From Tubiluchus corallicola (Eukaryota; Priapulida; Priapulimorpha; Priapulimorphida; Tubiluchidae): 64,000 nt of DNA. Shown here piece after piece: positions 51,775-64,000 of the stretch. The translations under genes were made by a program, and so were the position numbers. The notes under the pieces were generated by a model. It saw only the letters and a list, made by a program, of their open reading frames with translations. It was not told the origin of the DNA and made no database searches. The stretch lies in NCBI GenBank assembly GCA_030141605.1, contig JAQGDQ010000173.1, positions 366,974 through 430,973 of the forward strand, in the 5' to 3' direction. Every line of letters begins with the position of its first letter. Position 1 is the first letter of the stretch.

Positions 51775-51828
51775 TCAATTACAATTACAATCAGTTACAA
51801 TTACAATTACAATTACAGTTACATCAAT
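51775..51828 (+). repeat. (ACAATT)n-like microsatellite
   Basis: Imperfect repeats of ATTACA/ACAATT. Read on the minus strand they could be the tail of a 5S-headed SINE (see the 5S entry). Confidence 0.7.
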
Positions 51829-51858
51829 TCACTGTATGCTGCTAAAATTAAATCTCGG

Positions 51859-51930
51859 ACCGGCGAATAGCTCAGACGGTAGAGCATGCCACCTGAATTC
51901 GCAAGGTTCTGGGTTCGGGCCCTTGTTGAC
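51859..51930 (+). other. tRNA-like Pol III promoter sequence (SINE head or tRNA pseudogene)
   Basis: TAGCTCAGACGGTAGAGC (51868-51885) matches a Pol III A box/D-arm and GGTTCTGGGTTCGGGCCC contains a good B box (GGTTCGGGCCC). The anticodon arm does not pair cleanly and the acceptor stem is not closed, so it is tRNA-derived rather than a working tRNA. Confidence 0.7.
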
Positions 51931-52388
51931 TCACAATGTTCATCGTCTTTTTCCTCAGTTATTTGTTGGCATCCTTGTGTCTCGGAAGACAATGGAATGT
52001 GCGCCAAGAGAGTCAGTTATTGATCACATTGATGGAGCTGCAGCGTCGACTGTGGCTGAGCTGTCCGATCCTTGAACGTCTCCAGGGTGCACGCCTGGAC
52101 AAGGTGTATGGAGATCCTGAGTTGCCCAGACAACAAGAACCCCCTCTCTTCCTCCCTGGTGTAGTCCAAAGGAAAGTGGAGCGATACGTTTGGCACCAGG
52201 TTGGCTGCAGGAACTGCCGGGGTCAGTGAGCATGCTGCACTGGTCCGCCTTCGGGGCTCCACTCCTGATTTGGAAGGTTTACGCCTCTACACATGGCCGT
52301 TGGGTCACTTGACCTCCTCCGCCCTCTAGCCGATGGCTGCTTGTGCAGCTCCTCCGCCTTGTGTCGAGATACAATGTGGGCATCCCGC

Positions 52389-52508
52389 AAGCCTACAGCA
52401 CCTGGTATTCCTAGGCGGTCACCCATCCAAGCACTAACCAGGCTCTACGTTGCTTAACTTCGGTGATCAGACGAGAACCGGTGTTTTCAACGTGATTTGG
52501 CCGTAGAC
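52389..52508 (-). rRNA. 5S rRNA sequence (gene or pseudogene)
   Basis: The minus strand reads GTCTACGGCCAAATCACGTT at the 5' end, has CTCGTCTGATCACCGAAGTT in the middle and GGATGGGTGACCGCC (box C) further on, and closes with GTGCTGTAGGCTT, for 120 nt, the usual 5S length. Differences from a typical metazoan 5S are few (AAATC near nt 12, TAGAGCC near nt 62, CTAGGAA near nt 100). No T-run terminator follows within about 35 bp, and an inward-facing tRNA-like sequence lies ~460 bp away, so a retroposed or SINE-type copy is as likely as a functional gene. Confidence 0.85.
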
Positions 52509-53329
52509 CCTCAGTTAATTAGCAGTTAGCTTAATTGCTGTAGAGTGGCGTCTCTTTTCAAGAGCATGCGTACGTGCGATTCGAATCGAATTCGATTTCT
52601 TGCTGTGTTTGCTCTCCCTTGCTGCACCAAAGGTAACACCATACCTGCATCGTCTAAGACATCGCTTACACAAACACAGTTCTCTCTTTACGAAACGAAC
52701 CGCTGAAAAATACTGCACTTCGTTTGTCGTCCATCCACATTGTACGATTATTTGTCTTGCGCCTCCACCCTGTGTACCCCGTCTCGGGCACGATCGGCTT
52801 TCCGTGGTTTTGGCATCAAAGTAAATCATAAACTAGTTAGTGTTTGCGTTTACGATTAACTTCCGTTTTCCTCTGCCTTGTTAAAGAATTATCAAATTTG
52901 CCTTTTCGTCCACCATATTTATCCACTCGAATGTCTCCCGGCGGATTACTGTAGAAGTTTCTCAAGACAACGGCAGCGCAGGAGCTTAGCGAATTGTCAA
53001 ATTGCGCACAAGCATATTACGCTGGAGAATTGTCTGTCTGCTATATATTACTGCCGGTTGTCGAATAAAGTTTATTAAACTAGGCTTGGGAGACTTGGAA
53101 TTATCCTTCAAATTGTTTTCCAAGTCGTTGTTGACGTCAGAATTACGTCGATTTAGCTTTTGTGTTTGCAAGTAATGAGAAGTCACTTCTGCATAAGAGG
53201 GCGCACTGTTTTGAGTCGTTCGTGGTTTTTCTTTTAGTTCGCTTTGTGCTTATGCACTGACTCGAGGAGTGACTCCTTAATAGCTGGCAAAAATTTGTGG
53301 CTCTGGCAAAAAGCTGATAGATTATCTAC
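52509..53329. other. No gene recognised
   Basis: Frames of 66-104 codons exist on both strands (for example 52515-52829) but show no domain and overlap one another. Base composition is less AT-rich than its surroundings. Confidence 0.35.
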
Positions 53330-53757
<428 letters not shown>

Positions 53758-54417
53758 ATTTTAGTTCAGACATTTAAAAAAGGGACAAGCAAAAACGCAA
53801 AAAATTAGTTGTTAGTTTACAGAAAAAGTAATTAAGCTTGTTTACAAGAAAATGTTATTTTCAAAATGGGTATTTAAGATTCTCTGCCACATCTTGAAAA
53901 TATTCAGTCTAATTAATTGTATCATTATCGTACATAAAGTTATTATTAATAGTATGTAACTTAAAAACGTCCTACTTGTAAGACTAAATAAAGCAAAGAC
54001 TATAATTAATTATATATATATATATAATTACAGTAAAATATAATATAATAATATTTAATTACATATAATATATAATTACATTATAATATATATAATAAAA
54101 ATAGAATAAAATATAATTACATTACAGTAAGATGGGCTTGTTCACTTTCGCTGAATAGTATAAGTTGTTCAGAACAAAGACGAGTAATTTCACTTCTACA
54201 TGCAAACAGCTTAAACAAACGCCATCTTGCGTTGTGCGGTATACGCTCTGTGAACAGGCGCGACCCAGTTTTTGCTTTAAGTTCAGTTCGGTTTACTTTC
54301 TTTTTTATTTGATGCCGTGTGAACTGTCTCACACGTGTGTCAGATTTTTGTAAAACGTTTAATTGCAACGCACGACCAGGTAGCTGAGCAGTAGGCCTAC
54401 TTTTAGGCCTTTGGTTG
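53758..54417. other. AT-rich spacer
   Basis: Contains an AT-only stretch (about 54005-54120). A minus-strand frame of 116 codons (54117-54467) has no recognisable domain and overlaps the MITE start. Confidence 0.4.
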
Positions 54418-55003
54418 TTTAAAGGAAAATCGGATGATTGTGTAAACACGAGTTTAGAATAAAGCATGCTCTAAAATATAGAAAACTACAATAGCTTTTT
54501 TTAAATCAAAACTTAGGTTAAATAATAATTACCTCGGATACTCAAATTTTGTTAAACTTTCAAAGCTACGCGCGGCTCAGTGAATCTACTAAGATTGGCA
54601 GCGGCTCCTTTTTGTCACATTAGCGTGGCCGACGAATAGGGGGCGGTACCGTGATAACCAAGATCATGAAATGCAGTGTTAGTTTTTGACGTCATGTGAC
54701 GTAGAGCCCATTTTTCGTGACATCATGCGTTTAAACAGTACTGTAACGCCTATGCAAATGTGCTTAATGCGCAAGGGATCATGCCTGCCATTGCACAAAC
54801 CGTTTTTAGTTTCTGACGTAAGCAATTGCTGTGTTCGGTTGCCGGTAATTAACATTCTAAACTAATTATTCAAATATAAAGAACAATTTTTAGCTTTTAT
54901 AGGCAAGGAAATGTATATTTTGGATAGTAAATTAAAATGTATATTTTGGACAGTAAATTAAAATGAGATTGAGTCAAAACAATCGTCCGGTCTTACTTTA
55001 GAG
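54418..55003 (+). mobile_element. MITE copy A
   Basis: Left end AAAGGAAAATCGGATGATTG, right end (minus strand) CTAAAGTAAGACCGGACGATTG, giving ~22-bp inverted ends. Inside are GACGTCATGTGACG and GGGCGGTACCGTGATAA blocks. No coding frame. Copy B is an inverted relative about 3 kb downstream. Confidence 0.75.
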
Positions 55004-55485
55004 TCACAAGTTTTATGCAGCGTTACTACTAATGCAAGTTCTGTGCACAATAAGGCAGTATGTAAGATTTCAAGCCGAACTTTTGAACGTTTTTATAGTC
55101 GTTCATACCTTTTCGCACACACTGAAATAACAACGCATACATGAACACGTCCCTGCAAAACAGGGCTCTCTCTCTAAGCCTAGTTGATTAAAAAATACCA
55201 CAATTTATGACAAACACATCTACGTATGTATCACAGTGCTGACTGAACACATTAGTACGTCAGGCTGAATAAGAGTGAAATTTTCTACGCAAGAACATTT
55301 TAAACAGTGATGCAAACTTTACTTCTGTAATTAGACGTTATTGGCGTAGTTTGTTATATCGTTAATTGTTGTTTGTGTTATTGTTGTGTGTCATGATTTA
55401 TTGTATTATTTGTATTAATTTATGATGTGTATAATAACTTTGAAAAGTTTGAAATAAATTATTAAATCTTAAAAATCTTAAAATC
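55004..55485. other. No feature recognised
   Basis: AT-rich sequence between a MITE and a CT-repeat block. Confidence 0.4.
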
Positions 55486-55633
55486 TCTCTCTCTCCCTCT
55501 CTCTCTCCTCTCTCACTCTCTTCTCTTTCTCCCTCTCTTTCTCTCACACACTCTTTTCTCTCTCTGTCTCCCTCTTTCTGTCTGTCTCTCCTCTCTCACT
55601 CTCTTCTCTTTCTCTCTCTCTTCCTCTCACACA

Positions 55634-55691
<58 letters not shown>

Positions 55692-55755
55692 TCTCTCTCT
55701 TTCTGTCTCTCTCTCACTCCGTGTCTTTCTCTCTGTCTGTCTATCTCTCTATAAT
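55486..55755 (+). repeat. CT-rich imperfect microsatellite
   Basis: (CT)n with interruptions (CACACACTC, TGTCTGTCTC). A segment at about 55490-55575 recurs at about 55590-55640, suggesting internal duplication. Confidence 0.95.
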
Positions 55756-55774
55756 ATATATATATAACATATAA

Positions 55775-55854
<80 letters not shown>

Positions 55855-55865
55855 CTATATATATA
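55756..55865 (+). repeat. (TA)n microsatellite
   Basis: About 75 bp of uninterrupted TA between 55778 and 55851, flanked by ATATATAT variants. Confidence 0.97.
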
Positions 55866-55920
55866 AAACCGTTCTCTCTTAACAACAACTCAAAAAACCA
55901 ACATAAACTCTTGTGTCTTT

Positions 55921-56996
<1,076 letters not shown>

Positions 56997-57132
56997 AAAG
57001 GAAAATCGGATGATTGTTTAGACTCAATCTCAATATAATTTACTGTCCAAAATATACATAATCTTGCCTATAAAAGTTCTTTCCTATATTTAAATAATTA
57101 GCTTAGAAAGTTAATCAACGGCAACCGTTAGT
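56997..57132 (+). mobile_element. MITE copy C, truncated by a (CAA)n tract
   Basis: Starts AAAGGAAAATCGGATGATTG and continues with TTTACTGTCCAAAATATACA and TTAGCTTAGAAAGTTAAT, matching the start of copy B. It ends abruptly at the CAA/CAG microsatellite. Confidence 0.75.
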
Positions 57133-57180
57133 AACAACAGCAGCAGCATCAACAACAACAGCAACAACAGCAACAGCAGC

Positions 57181-57251
<71 letters not shown>

Positions 57252-57254
57252 GAA

Positions 57255-57285
<31 letters not shown>

Positions 57286-57296
57286 AGCAGCAGTAA

Positions 57297-57334
<38 letters not shown>

Positions 57335-57390
57335 TCAGCAACAACAGCAACAACAACAACTATAACAACACACAACAACAGCAATAACAA
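57133..57390 (+). repeat. (CAA/CAG)n microsatellite
   Basis: A mixture of CAA and CAG triplets over about 255 bp with a pure CAA core at about 57180-57250. Poly-Leu and poly-Val frames are artefacts. Confidence 0.97.
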
Positions 57391-57988
57391 AGGAACCTAA
57401 CTACATGTAATTATCAAGTTTAGTTGTCTAAGGTGAGATACTGAAGGAGCAAAAGCCTTGGTCACATCGTTTTCGTATAAAGCTTCCCTCAGCAAAGAAA
57501 ATAACCAAAAGAAATTGTACAGAACTACAGACGGTCTCCCATCCATTTACCTACCATGTTTAAGACAGGGACAGGTATCATCATGGCAGCTCTGTGCAAA
57601 AACACACAAATACATGCACGAGTAAGTGACCTATGTATTATGTATGGGTACCGTATTTAGCAACAAAACAAAACCACAGTTTACCCCACAACGTTTAAGA
57701 CTTGCCAGAAAATCCATACATTGCCCCCGCTTTTAGTATCCAGGTAACCGGGAAGCAGACCTGCATCAGAGGAAGCTGATCAAGCTCATTAGTATTGATG
57801 TTATAATGTGTGGCGTTAATTAGAGAGGCTGACCTCAGAATTACTGTACAAACATAAGCGACATATCTGATTTAATTAATTATATATTTATATATATATA
57901 TATATATAATATGTCCTAATATATTTATATATATGTCCTAGATGCAGAAGACTTTGCAAGCAGGATATTAGTCGAGTATTGGTGATCA
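57391..57988. other. No feature recognised
   Basis: Contains a short TA-rich patch (57883-57935). No exon or RNA gene seen. Confidence 0.4.
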
Positions 57989-58539
57989 TTAAAGGAAGAC
58001 CGGACGATTGTTTAGGCTCTATCTCGTTTTAATTTACCGTCCAATAAATACATTTTCTTACCTATAAATGTTAACAGTTGTTCCTTATATTTGAACAATT
58101 AGCTTAGAAAGTTAATTAAAGGCAACAAAACACAGCTATTGCTTACGTCAGAAACTAACCACGGTTAGTGCAATGGTAGCCATCTTCTCTGCGCGGCAAG
58201 CACGTTTGCGTAAGTGTTACTGCTTAAACGGATGATGTCACGAAAATGGGCTCTGCATCATGTGACGTCAGAAACTAACACAGCAGTTCATGATCATGCT
58301 TATCACGGTACCGCCTTCTATTTGTCGTCCACGCGAATGTGACAAAAAAGCGCCGTTGCCAATCTTATTAGATTCACTGAGCCGCGCGTAGCTTTGAAAG
58401 TTTAGCGAAATTTGAGTATCCGAGGTAAGTATTATTTAATCTAAGTTTTGATTCACAAAACGTTAATGTAGTTTTCAATATTTTAGAGCATTCTTTATTC
58501 TGAACTAATGCGTACACACTCATCCGGTTTTCCTTTCCT
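57989..58539 (-). mobile_element. MITE copy B (inverted relative to copy A)
   Basis: Starts AAAGGAAGACCGGACGATTG and ends CATCCGGTTTTCCTTTCC. Read on the minus strand it aligns along its whole length with copy A, including GTTAGTTTCTGACGTCACAT and the ACCTCGGATACTCAAATTT block. Confidence 0.8.
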
Positions 58540-59140
58540 AAAGGAAGACAGGATGATTTTTCATATACTACCCCATTTTCAAATCCGACAACAAGTATAC
58601 ATTTTAACACAGTTAATATTCCAAAGTTTCTGATAATCAAATAATAGATTTAAAACTTAATTAACGGCGACCGAGCCCAACTATTGATGACATCACAAAC
58701 TAACATAATTTTCAACATCAAAAATATTCCACGAGCGTGTTGCACACGTTTGCAAATGCGAATATTGAAGTACAGTGCTACTATAAGATATTCAGTGTGT
58801 TGTACTAAAATTAAACAAGTTTTAAGATAAAAATTCAACTTTTTAAAATTTACCATTGTGCTCACGCGTGAGCTACCTAACACATATGAACTTTCATTAA
58901 CACGTCATTAACACATCTGGACTGAGAGGTACAGCATCTGTTTTTTATGTAATGCTTTCCGAAATGCTAACGCTAGTGCCCGCGTAACTAGTGAATGACG
59001 AAATGCATGTAACAGCGAAGAACTAGTGGTGCGAACGCGAAATTGTATTTGTGTGGTAATAATTCTTTCACGTGAGTCACTTTTTGAAAAAGTAGTATTT
59101 TCCTTTCAATATTTTAAAGAGTAGATTGTTTTGACTTGCA
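58540..59140 (+). mobile_element. MITE copy D, diverged, directly abutting copy B
   Basis: AAAGGAAGACAGGATGATTT begins where copy B ends. CTTAATTAACGGCGACCGAG and GATGACATCACAAACTAAC follow in the family order, and TTTCAATATTTTAAAGAGTA matches the distal part of copy B. The right boundary is approximate. Confidence 0.6.
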
Positions 59141-59582
59141 GTTTAACACTGGGTCCATTTTTGATTTTATATTAATGAGCACTTACCGTTTACATTTGAC
59201 ATTGATTTTTATGACATGCTTTGAAAGTTTCACTTGTGCTTCTCATGATAGCATCAGAGATTAATTAATCATAGTCAGCAATTAGAGTATAATTAGGGGT
59301 TCCTTAGTCTGGTGTTACTAATGATCAGGTTCGTAGCTACTCTCGGCTTGATGGTTAAGAATGAATGAGTGCTAAGCTTACATGATCCACTATTTTCTCG
59401 TGTGCTTACTTCAGACATTCCCAGAGGCAGAACTGTTCTGATTTTAAACCCAGTTTTTTTTCTGCTGGCTTCTTATCTACGGAATTTTCGACTTGGAAAC
59501 TTAACACAATTTAAGAAGAATATAAACTGGTAGGTTTTTATCATCAGTAAAGTAATTATGATGAATTCTATTCTCGTGGAAA
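59141..59582. other. No feature recognised
   Basis: No exon, RNA gene or transposon end seen. Confidence 0.4.
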
Positions 59583-59885
<303 letters not shown>

Positions 59886-60689
59886 GCAGAGAGAAAGACG
59901 AAATCCTTCGCATTTTTTCTTTGGCCAGCTGCTTATGATTTTGCCACATCACATTTCAGAAGTACCTTTACTCCTCTTTAGCTTCCTCCTCATCACCATG
60001 GCAGCTCTTCCGTAGCCTTCCCCGCATGCAAAAAAGAAGTCTTTCAATGTGCTGCATCTCGTGTGTAGGAGGCATATTTAAATAGGTATCAAACAACCAG
60101 GCTTCTTATCAGTTTGCAAATGAAGACTAAGTCATCAAGCTCATTACAGCTGATGGAGTTATTTGACAGACCTCGAGAGACTTCGGAAGCCGCAATGTAT
60201 GGCTTCAGTAAGATAACAGGAAGCCACCTAGATACTCAGAGCCCAATGCTATGAAACAACTCGTAACTCCAGCTGGCACGTAGCAGTGATTGAGATATTA
60301 GTTACGTATTACTTATGATTACGTATTAATAATATTAATTAGTGATCAATTAATCACGTAAGCAATTACGTGATTAGTTACGCATTACTTTAATAATAAT
60401 GATTTCCCCCCTCTATATTTAGTATCTGTACAGAAATTGTCCGGAATTGTTTTAAATCACCTTTTTACAGTTTAGCTTTAACATCCTGGGTTTTATGTGG
60501 CTCAGACAGAATTACGACTTCGTTCAAATTTAGACACTTTTATGAGTAACCCTTCAGTCAACATTACTGGGTGCAAAAATACACATCTTTACAGTTTAGA
60601 AAGAGCATAGTGGTAAGCGATAGGGTGATTTTTACTTGGGATTAAATATCCCGAGGAACAAGGAAAGAAAAAAAGCAACTATATGTTAA
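59886..60689. other. No feature recognised
   Basis: AT-rich; a TTACGTATTA/TTAATCACG palindrome-rich patch at about 60298-60390 is the only structure noted. Confidence 0.4.
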
Positions 60690-61500
60690 TTATATAGGAT
60701 AGGTCCTAGTGAAGTACCTTGTCTGACACCACGTGTTGTTTTGGTGATTCAATGAGAAGGGATTTTGCAGTCGTCAAAACAGACAGAAGAGCCATGAAGT
60801 TTATGTTATGAAAGATGGCTGATATTTTATATATGTTCTCGTGTGTTAATTATATAAGATGGACTGAAGCGAAGTACCATGCAGTGATTCGCTGGACTGA
60901 GAGGCGGTTTGACTTTAATATTTGTTCCAAGAAAACTGGGACTTTATATATTTTTGTATGTTAATTATACAGAATGTGTCCAAACTGGGACTTCATATAC
61001 TTTTGTGCGTTAATTATACAGGATGGGTCCAAGAAAGGCACTTTGTCTGACATCTCGTGTTGTTTCAGCGGTCTGCTGCACTGAGAGGCGTTATGACTTT
61101 AAAATTTGCTTCAAGAAAAACTGAAACTTTATATATTTTTGTGCGTTAATTATACAGGATGGGTCCAAGTAAAGCACCTTGGCTGACACCTCGTGTTGTT
61201 TCAGCAATTTGGTATCCTGAGAGGCGATTTTATTTCATTGGTTAATCCAAAGAAGGACCAATAATATTGTTTCAGCAATTTGACTTAATTGATTAAACTC
61301 ATAAAATACGTAGATGTTATTTATTTTTGGTATGATAATTAAACAAGAACGGTCCCAGTAAACCATGCAGCTATTACTGCAGTGGCGTCTTTATTTCGTC
61401 TAATCCAAAGAAAAGCTGGTATTCTATATATTTCTTTGCGTCAATTATATAGGATGGGCCCCAGCAGAGCGCCCTGCTTAACACCACGCGCTGCTTCGTA
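60690..61500 (-). pseudogene. Array of repeated reverse transcriptase motif-B fragments
   Basis: On the minus strand the motif RGV-x-QG-x-x-LGPILYN followed by a stop appears at 61441-61495 (GVKQGALLGPILYN), 61147-61197 (GVSQGALLGPILYN), about 61015-61062 (DVRQSAFLGPILYN) and 60690-60735 (GVRQGTSLGPILYN); more degenerate nucleotide matches lie near 60845, 60961 and 61325. G-x-x-QG-x-x-x-x-P is the RT motif B of non-LTR elements. Intervening segments also share ACTGAGAGGCG and CTTTATATATTTTTGT blocks. No other RT motif is present. Confidence 0.65.
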
Positions 61501-61848
61501 TCGACTCCGCTGCGCTGAGAAGCGATTTGACTGTCATCGAGTGATCCGATTTCGATCTGTTTTGCCGAAACCGAAGCCGCGTGAAACGCAGGGCTTTGCA
61601 GCAAAAACAGAATGCAATTATTTACATTGCCACGCTAACAACATCTCGATTTTGGAATAACAGCGTTTTTAGCGCGAATGATACGGTCAACATGCTTTTA
61701 GAGCAATGACTGTTTTGCAACATTTGTTTGTATTTTTCTGTAAGATTGTTAGTTTGAACATAATTTATTATAGGATTGGGTCAGGCAGTTTGAACAACAT
61801 GATTTAGGATCCTCACCACAACAGACTTTATACACTATTTACAAAAAC
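61501..61848. other. Tail of the RT-fragment region and spacer
   Basis: 61501-61600 is GC-richer and could extend the RT-derived fragment upstream on the minus strand; nothing beyond that is recognised. Confidence 0.3.
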
Positions 61849-62515
61849 ATTTACAGTAAGTATAGACTATAACTATACAAGCTGACAAGTTTTACTGCAA
61901 GATTACATTAGACTATCTACAAAAACATTTACAGTAAGAATAGACTATAAATACACAAGCTGACAAGTTTTACTACAAGATTACATTAGACATTAGTAAC
62001 ATTTACAGTAATAATTGACTATACCTACACAAGCTGACAAGTTTTACTACAAGATTACATTAGACATTAGTAACATTTACAGTAAGAATAGACTATAACT
62101 ACACAAGCTGACAAGTTTTACAACAAGATTACATAAGACATTAGTAACATTTACAGTAAGAATAGACTATAACTACACAAGCTGACCAGCTTTACAACAA
62201 GATTACATTAGACATTAGTAACATTTACAGTAAGAATTGACTATATCTGCACAAGCTGACAAGTTTTACTACAAGATTACATTAGACATTAGTAACATTT
62301 ACAGTAAGAATTGACTATATCTGCACAAGCTGACAAGTTTTACTACAAGATTACATTAGACATTAGTAACATTTACAGTAAGAATAGACTATAACTACAC
62401 AAGCTGACCAGCTTTACTACAAGATTACATTAGACATTAGTAACATTTACAGTAAGAATAGACTATAACTACACAAGCTGACAAGTTTTACTACAAGATT
62501 AAATTAGACATTAGT
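61849..62515 (+). repeat. 74-bp minisatellite, ~9 copies
   Basis: Units containing ACATTTACAGTAAGAATAGA, CACAAGCTGACAAGTTTTAC and AAGATTACATTAGACATTAG start at 61925, 61999 and 62073 and continue with period 74; the first unit is 68 bp. Confidence 0.95.
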
Positions 62516-63848
62516 AGAAAATGACGGTTAGGAAATATTAATGTACGAATATTTAAGACTGATGCATTTCATATCAGATAGAAACTACTGGAAGCCTTTA
62601 GTACGTAATATGAAGTCATATATGCATTGGAATATTTTACAGTTAGCAACATAGTTAAATTCATCTTTTCCGAATAATAACAACTTCAACAGATCATTAG
62701 TTCCTAAGGCAGCTATATTAAGGCTTTCAGGCAGAAGCTGTAAGATTGTTATGGCTACCAAGTTTTCAAGATTTTACTATGAACGTGTTTAATAATAACA
62801 GCAAGTGAAGTAAAATAAACTAATTTTGCCATTGTGGGAATCGTTGTCTACAAATCATTCAACTTTAATTTACACAGCAACGGCTATACTAACAGCAAGC
62901 AGCATTGTTGTTGTTGCTGTTGTTGTCGTTGTTGTTGCTTAACATAATTTTTTGAAATGACACTGCAAGCTTGAATACTGGCTGATTAGTGATCAGCTTT
63001 ACTTTTTTTTAATTTTTTGTTAAATCTCTTTCCCTGCCCACATTAAAGGTGTTGTTGTTGTTGTAGATGTTGCCGCAGCTGTTGTTGTTATTGTCGTCGT
63101 CGTCATTGTTATCATCGTTGCCGCCGCCACTGTAGTTGTTCTTATTGTTCCCGTTGCTGCTGGCATTGTTGCTGTTGCTGCGTAAACTGCAATAAATTGT
63201 TTGTAACGTTCCTGTAGCTAAATTAAAATAATTTGTTTACTCTAGTTGTTATTTATACTTGTAGGTATTTATATATATATTTATATTTATTCGTATTTTT
63301 ATTATATATTTATATAATATAATATATATATAATATGTAATATATATTTATACAAACTTGAAGGTTTAGTCTAAAAACTTTTGTTGTTTCTACATGGAAA
63401 TAAATTCAAATAATACTGTTGATCTACGGACTACCATCTTGTTTATTTATTTATTTTTATATAAACTTATTTATTTTCCATCACCTTTGGTATACAAAAC
63501 TGATTAACATACCTTAGGAATTAGTAAGTATTGCAAAGTTGAGACACTAAAGATTAGATATAGATACCCATGTCTTAGTAATGACAGTTCATCAAATACA
63601 AAATGTTAAATTAACGTTTACTGAATTGGCCTGAAGGTTTTCTTGTATAAATTCCTGCGTTAAATCAGAAATAGTCTTACTTTGGTAATTATTTATTTAA
63701 TACCTAATCGTTAATAAAAATACTAAAATCATTAAGAGAAAGTACGAAGTATGAAAGCAGGATAAAACGTATATACAGCACAGAATAGAAAATGATGTTT
63801 TGGTAAAGCGGTACTGATGTAAATGATTAGGCCTATTAAAATTTTCGT
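62516..63848. other. No gene; short TTG/CTG microsatellites
   Basis: (TTG)n-like tracts at about 62906-62940 and 63051-63183 and AT-rich runs at about 63267-63350. No exon or RNA gene seen. Confidence 0.5.
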
Positions 63849-63925
63849 CATAGACATAGACATAAACATAGACATAGACGTAGACATAGACATAGACATA
63901 GACATAGACATAGACATAGACATAG
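63849..63925 (+). repeat. (ACATAG)n microsatellite
   Basis: About 12 copies of the hexamer ACATAG with two variant units (ACATAA, ACGTAG). Confidence 0.97.
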
Positions 63926-64000
63926 AACATTCATTTTCTCCAATTAGTTTAACATCAAAAGTTTTTTAAATATCAAGTAATTATAATCATGGAGCAGGGC

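Noticed and set aside
52515-52829. 104-codon minus-strand frame with several Cys and Arg residues
   Set aside because: No recognisable domain, overlaps a 74-codon frame on the other strand and lacks splice or promoter support.
54117-54467. 116-codon minus-strand frame
   Set aside because: No motif; it overlaps the boundary of a MITE.

Overview
This is AT-rich eukaryotic, almost certainly metazoan, genomic DNA; a marine invertebrate is likely but I cannot name the taxon. The evidence is GT-AG introns with matched phases, extracellular WSC, FN3, EGF, PKD and REJ modules, LINE and BEL/Pao retroelements, several short inverted-repeat transposons, a metazoan-type 5S rRNA sequence and very heavy micro- and minisatellite content. 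No bacterial-type genes or operons are present.

One host gene dominates the window. On the + strand, 22 coding exons between 10003 and about 49557 encode the N-terminal ~1,419 residues of a polycystin-1/REJ-type receptor. The order is signal peptide, five WSC domains, a fibronectin-III-like domain, two EGF domains, a PKD domain, and a long REJ module carrying the family's PP-x-GG-x-C hallmark. Exon phases agree across every junction except the last, whose donor is ambiguous. The GPS/GAIN, transmembrane and PLAT parts expected in this family are not visible and presumably lie beyond position 64000 or in exons I could not recognise.

Layout. 1-10 kb: no confident host gene; a piggyBac-like element (3116-3585), a 5'-truncated minus-strand LINE with an open reverse transcriptase frame (3757-5471), a ~1 kb foldback element with a tRNA-like remnant in its loop (8534-9516) and a small inverted-repeat element (9588-9851). 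10-50 kb: the receptor gene. Its introns hold at least nine unrelated minisatellite arrays (roughly 9 kb in total), a decayed CR1-like LINE (20640-22290), a TA-flanked MITE (31933-32377), two Tigger/pogo-like ends and a complete but inactivated BEL/Pao LTR element (38288-44527). 50-64 kb: a LINE 3' tail whose 3'UTR appears to be expanded into a 139-bp array, a segment with inward-facing tRNA-like and 5S rRNA sequences (51859-52508), long microsatellites, four copies of one MITE family in mixed orientation (54418-59140), an array of fragments repeating one reverse transcriptase motif (60690-61500) and a 74-bp minisatellite.

The most notable points are the domain combination of the receptor, a 50-bp tandem array that starts inside an REJ exon and copies its splice donor many times, the repeated RT-motif array, and the paired Pol III-type sequences. 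All coordinates and reading frames were worked out by eye; family names are assigned from motifs without database searches.
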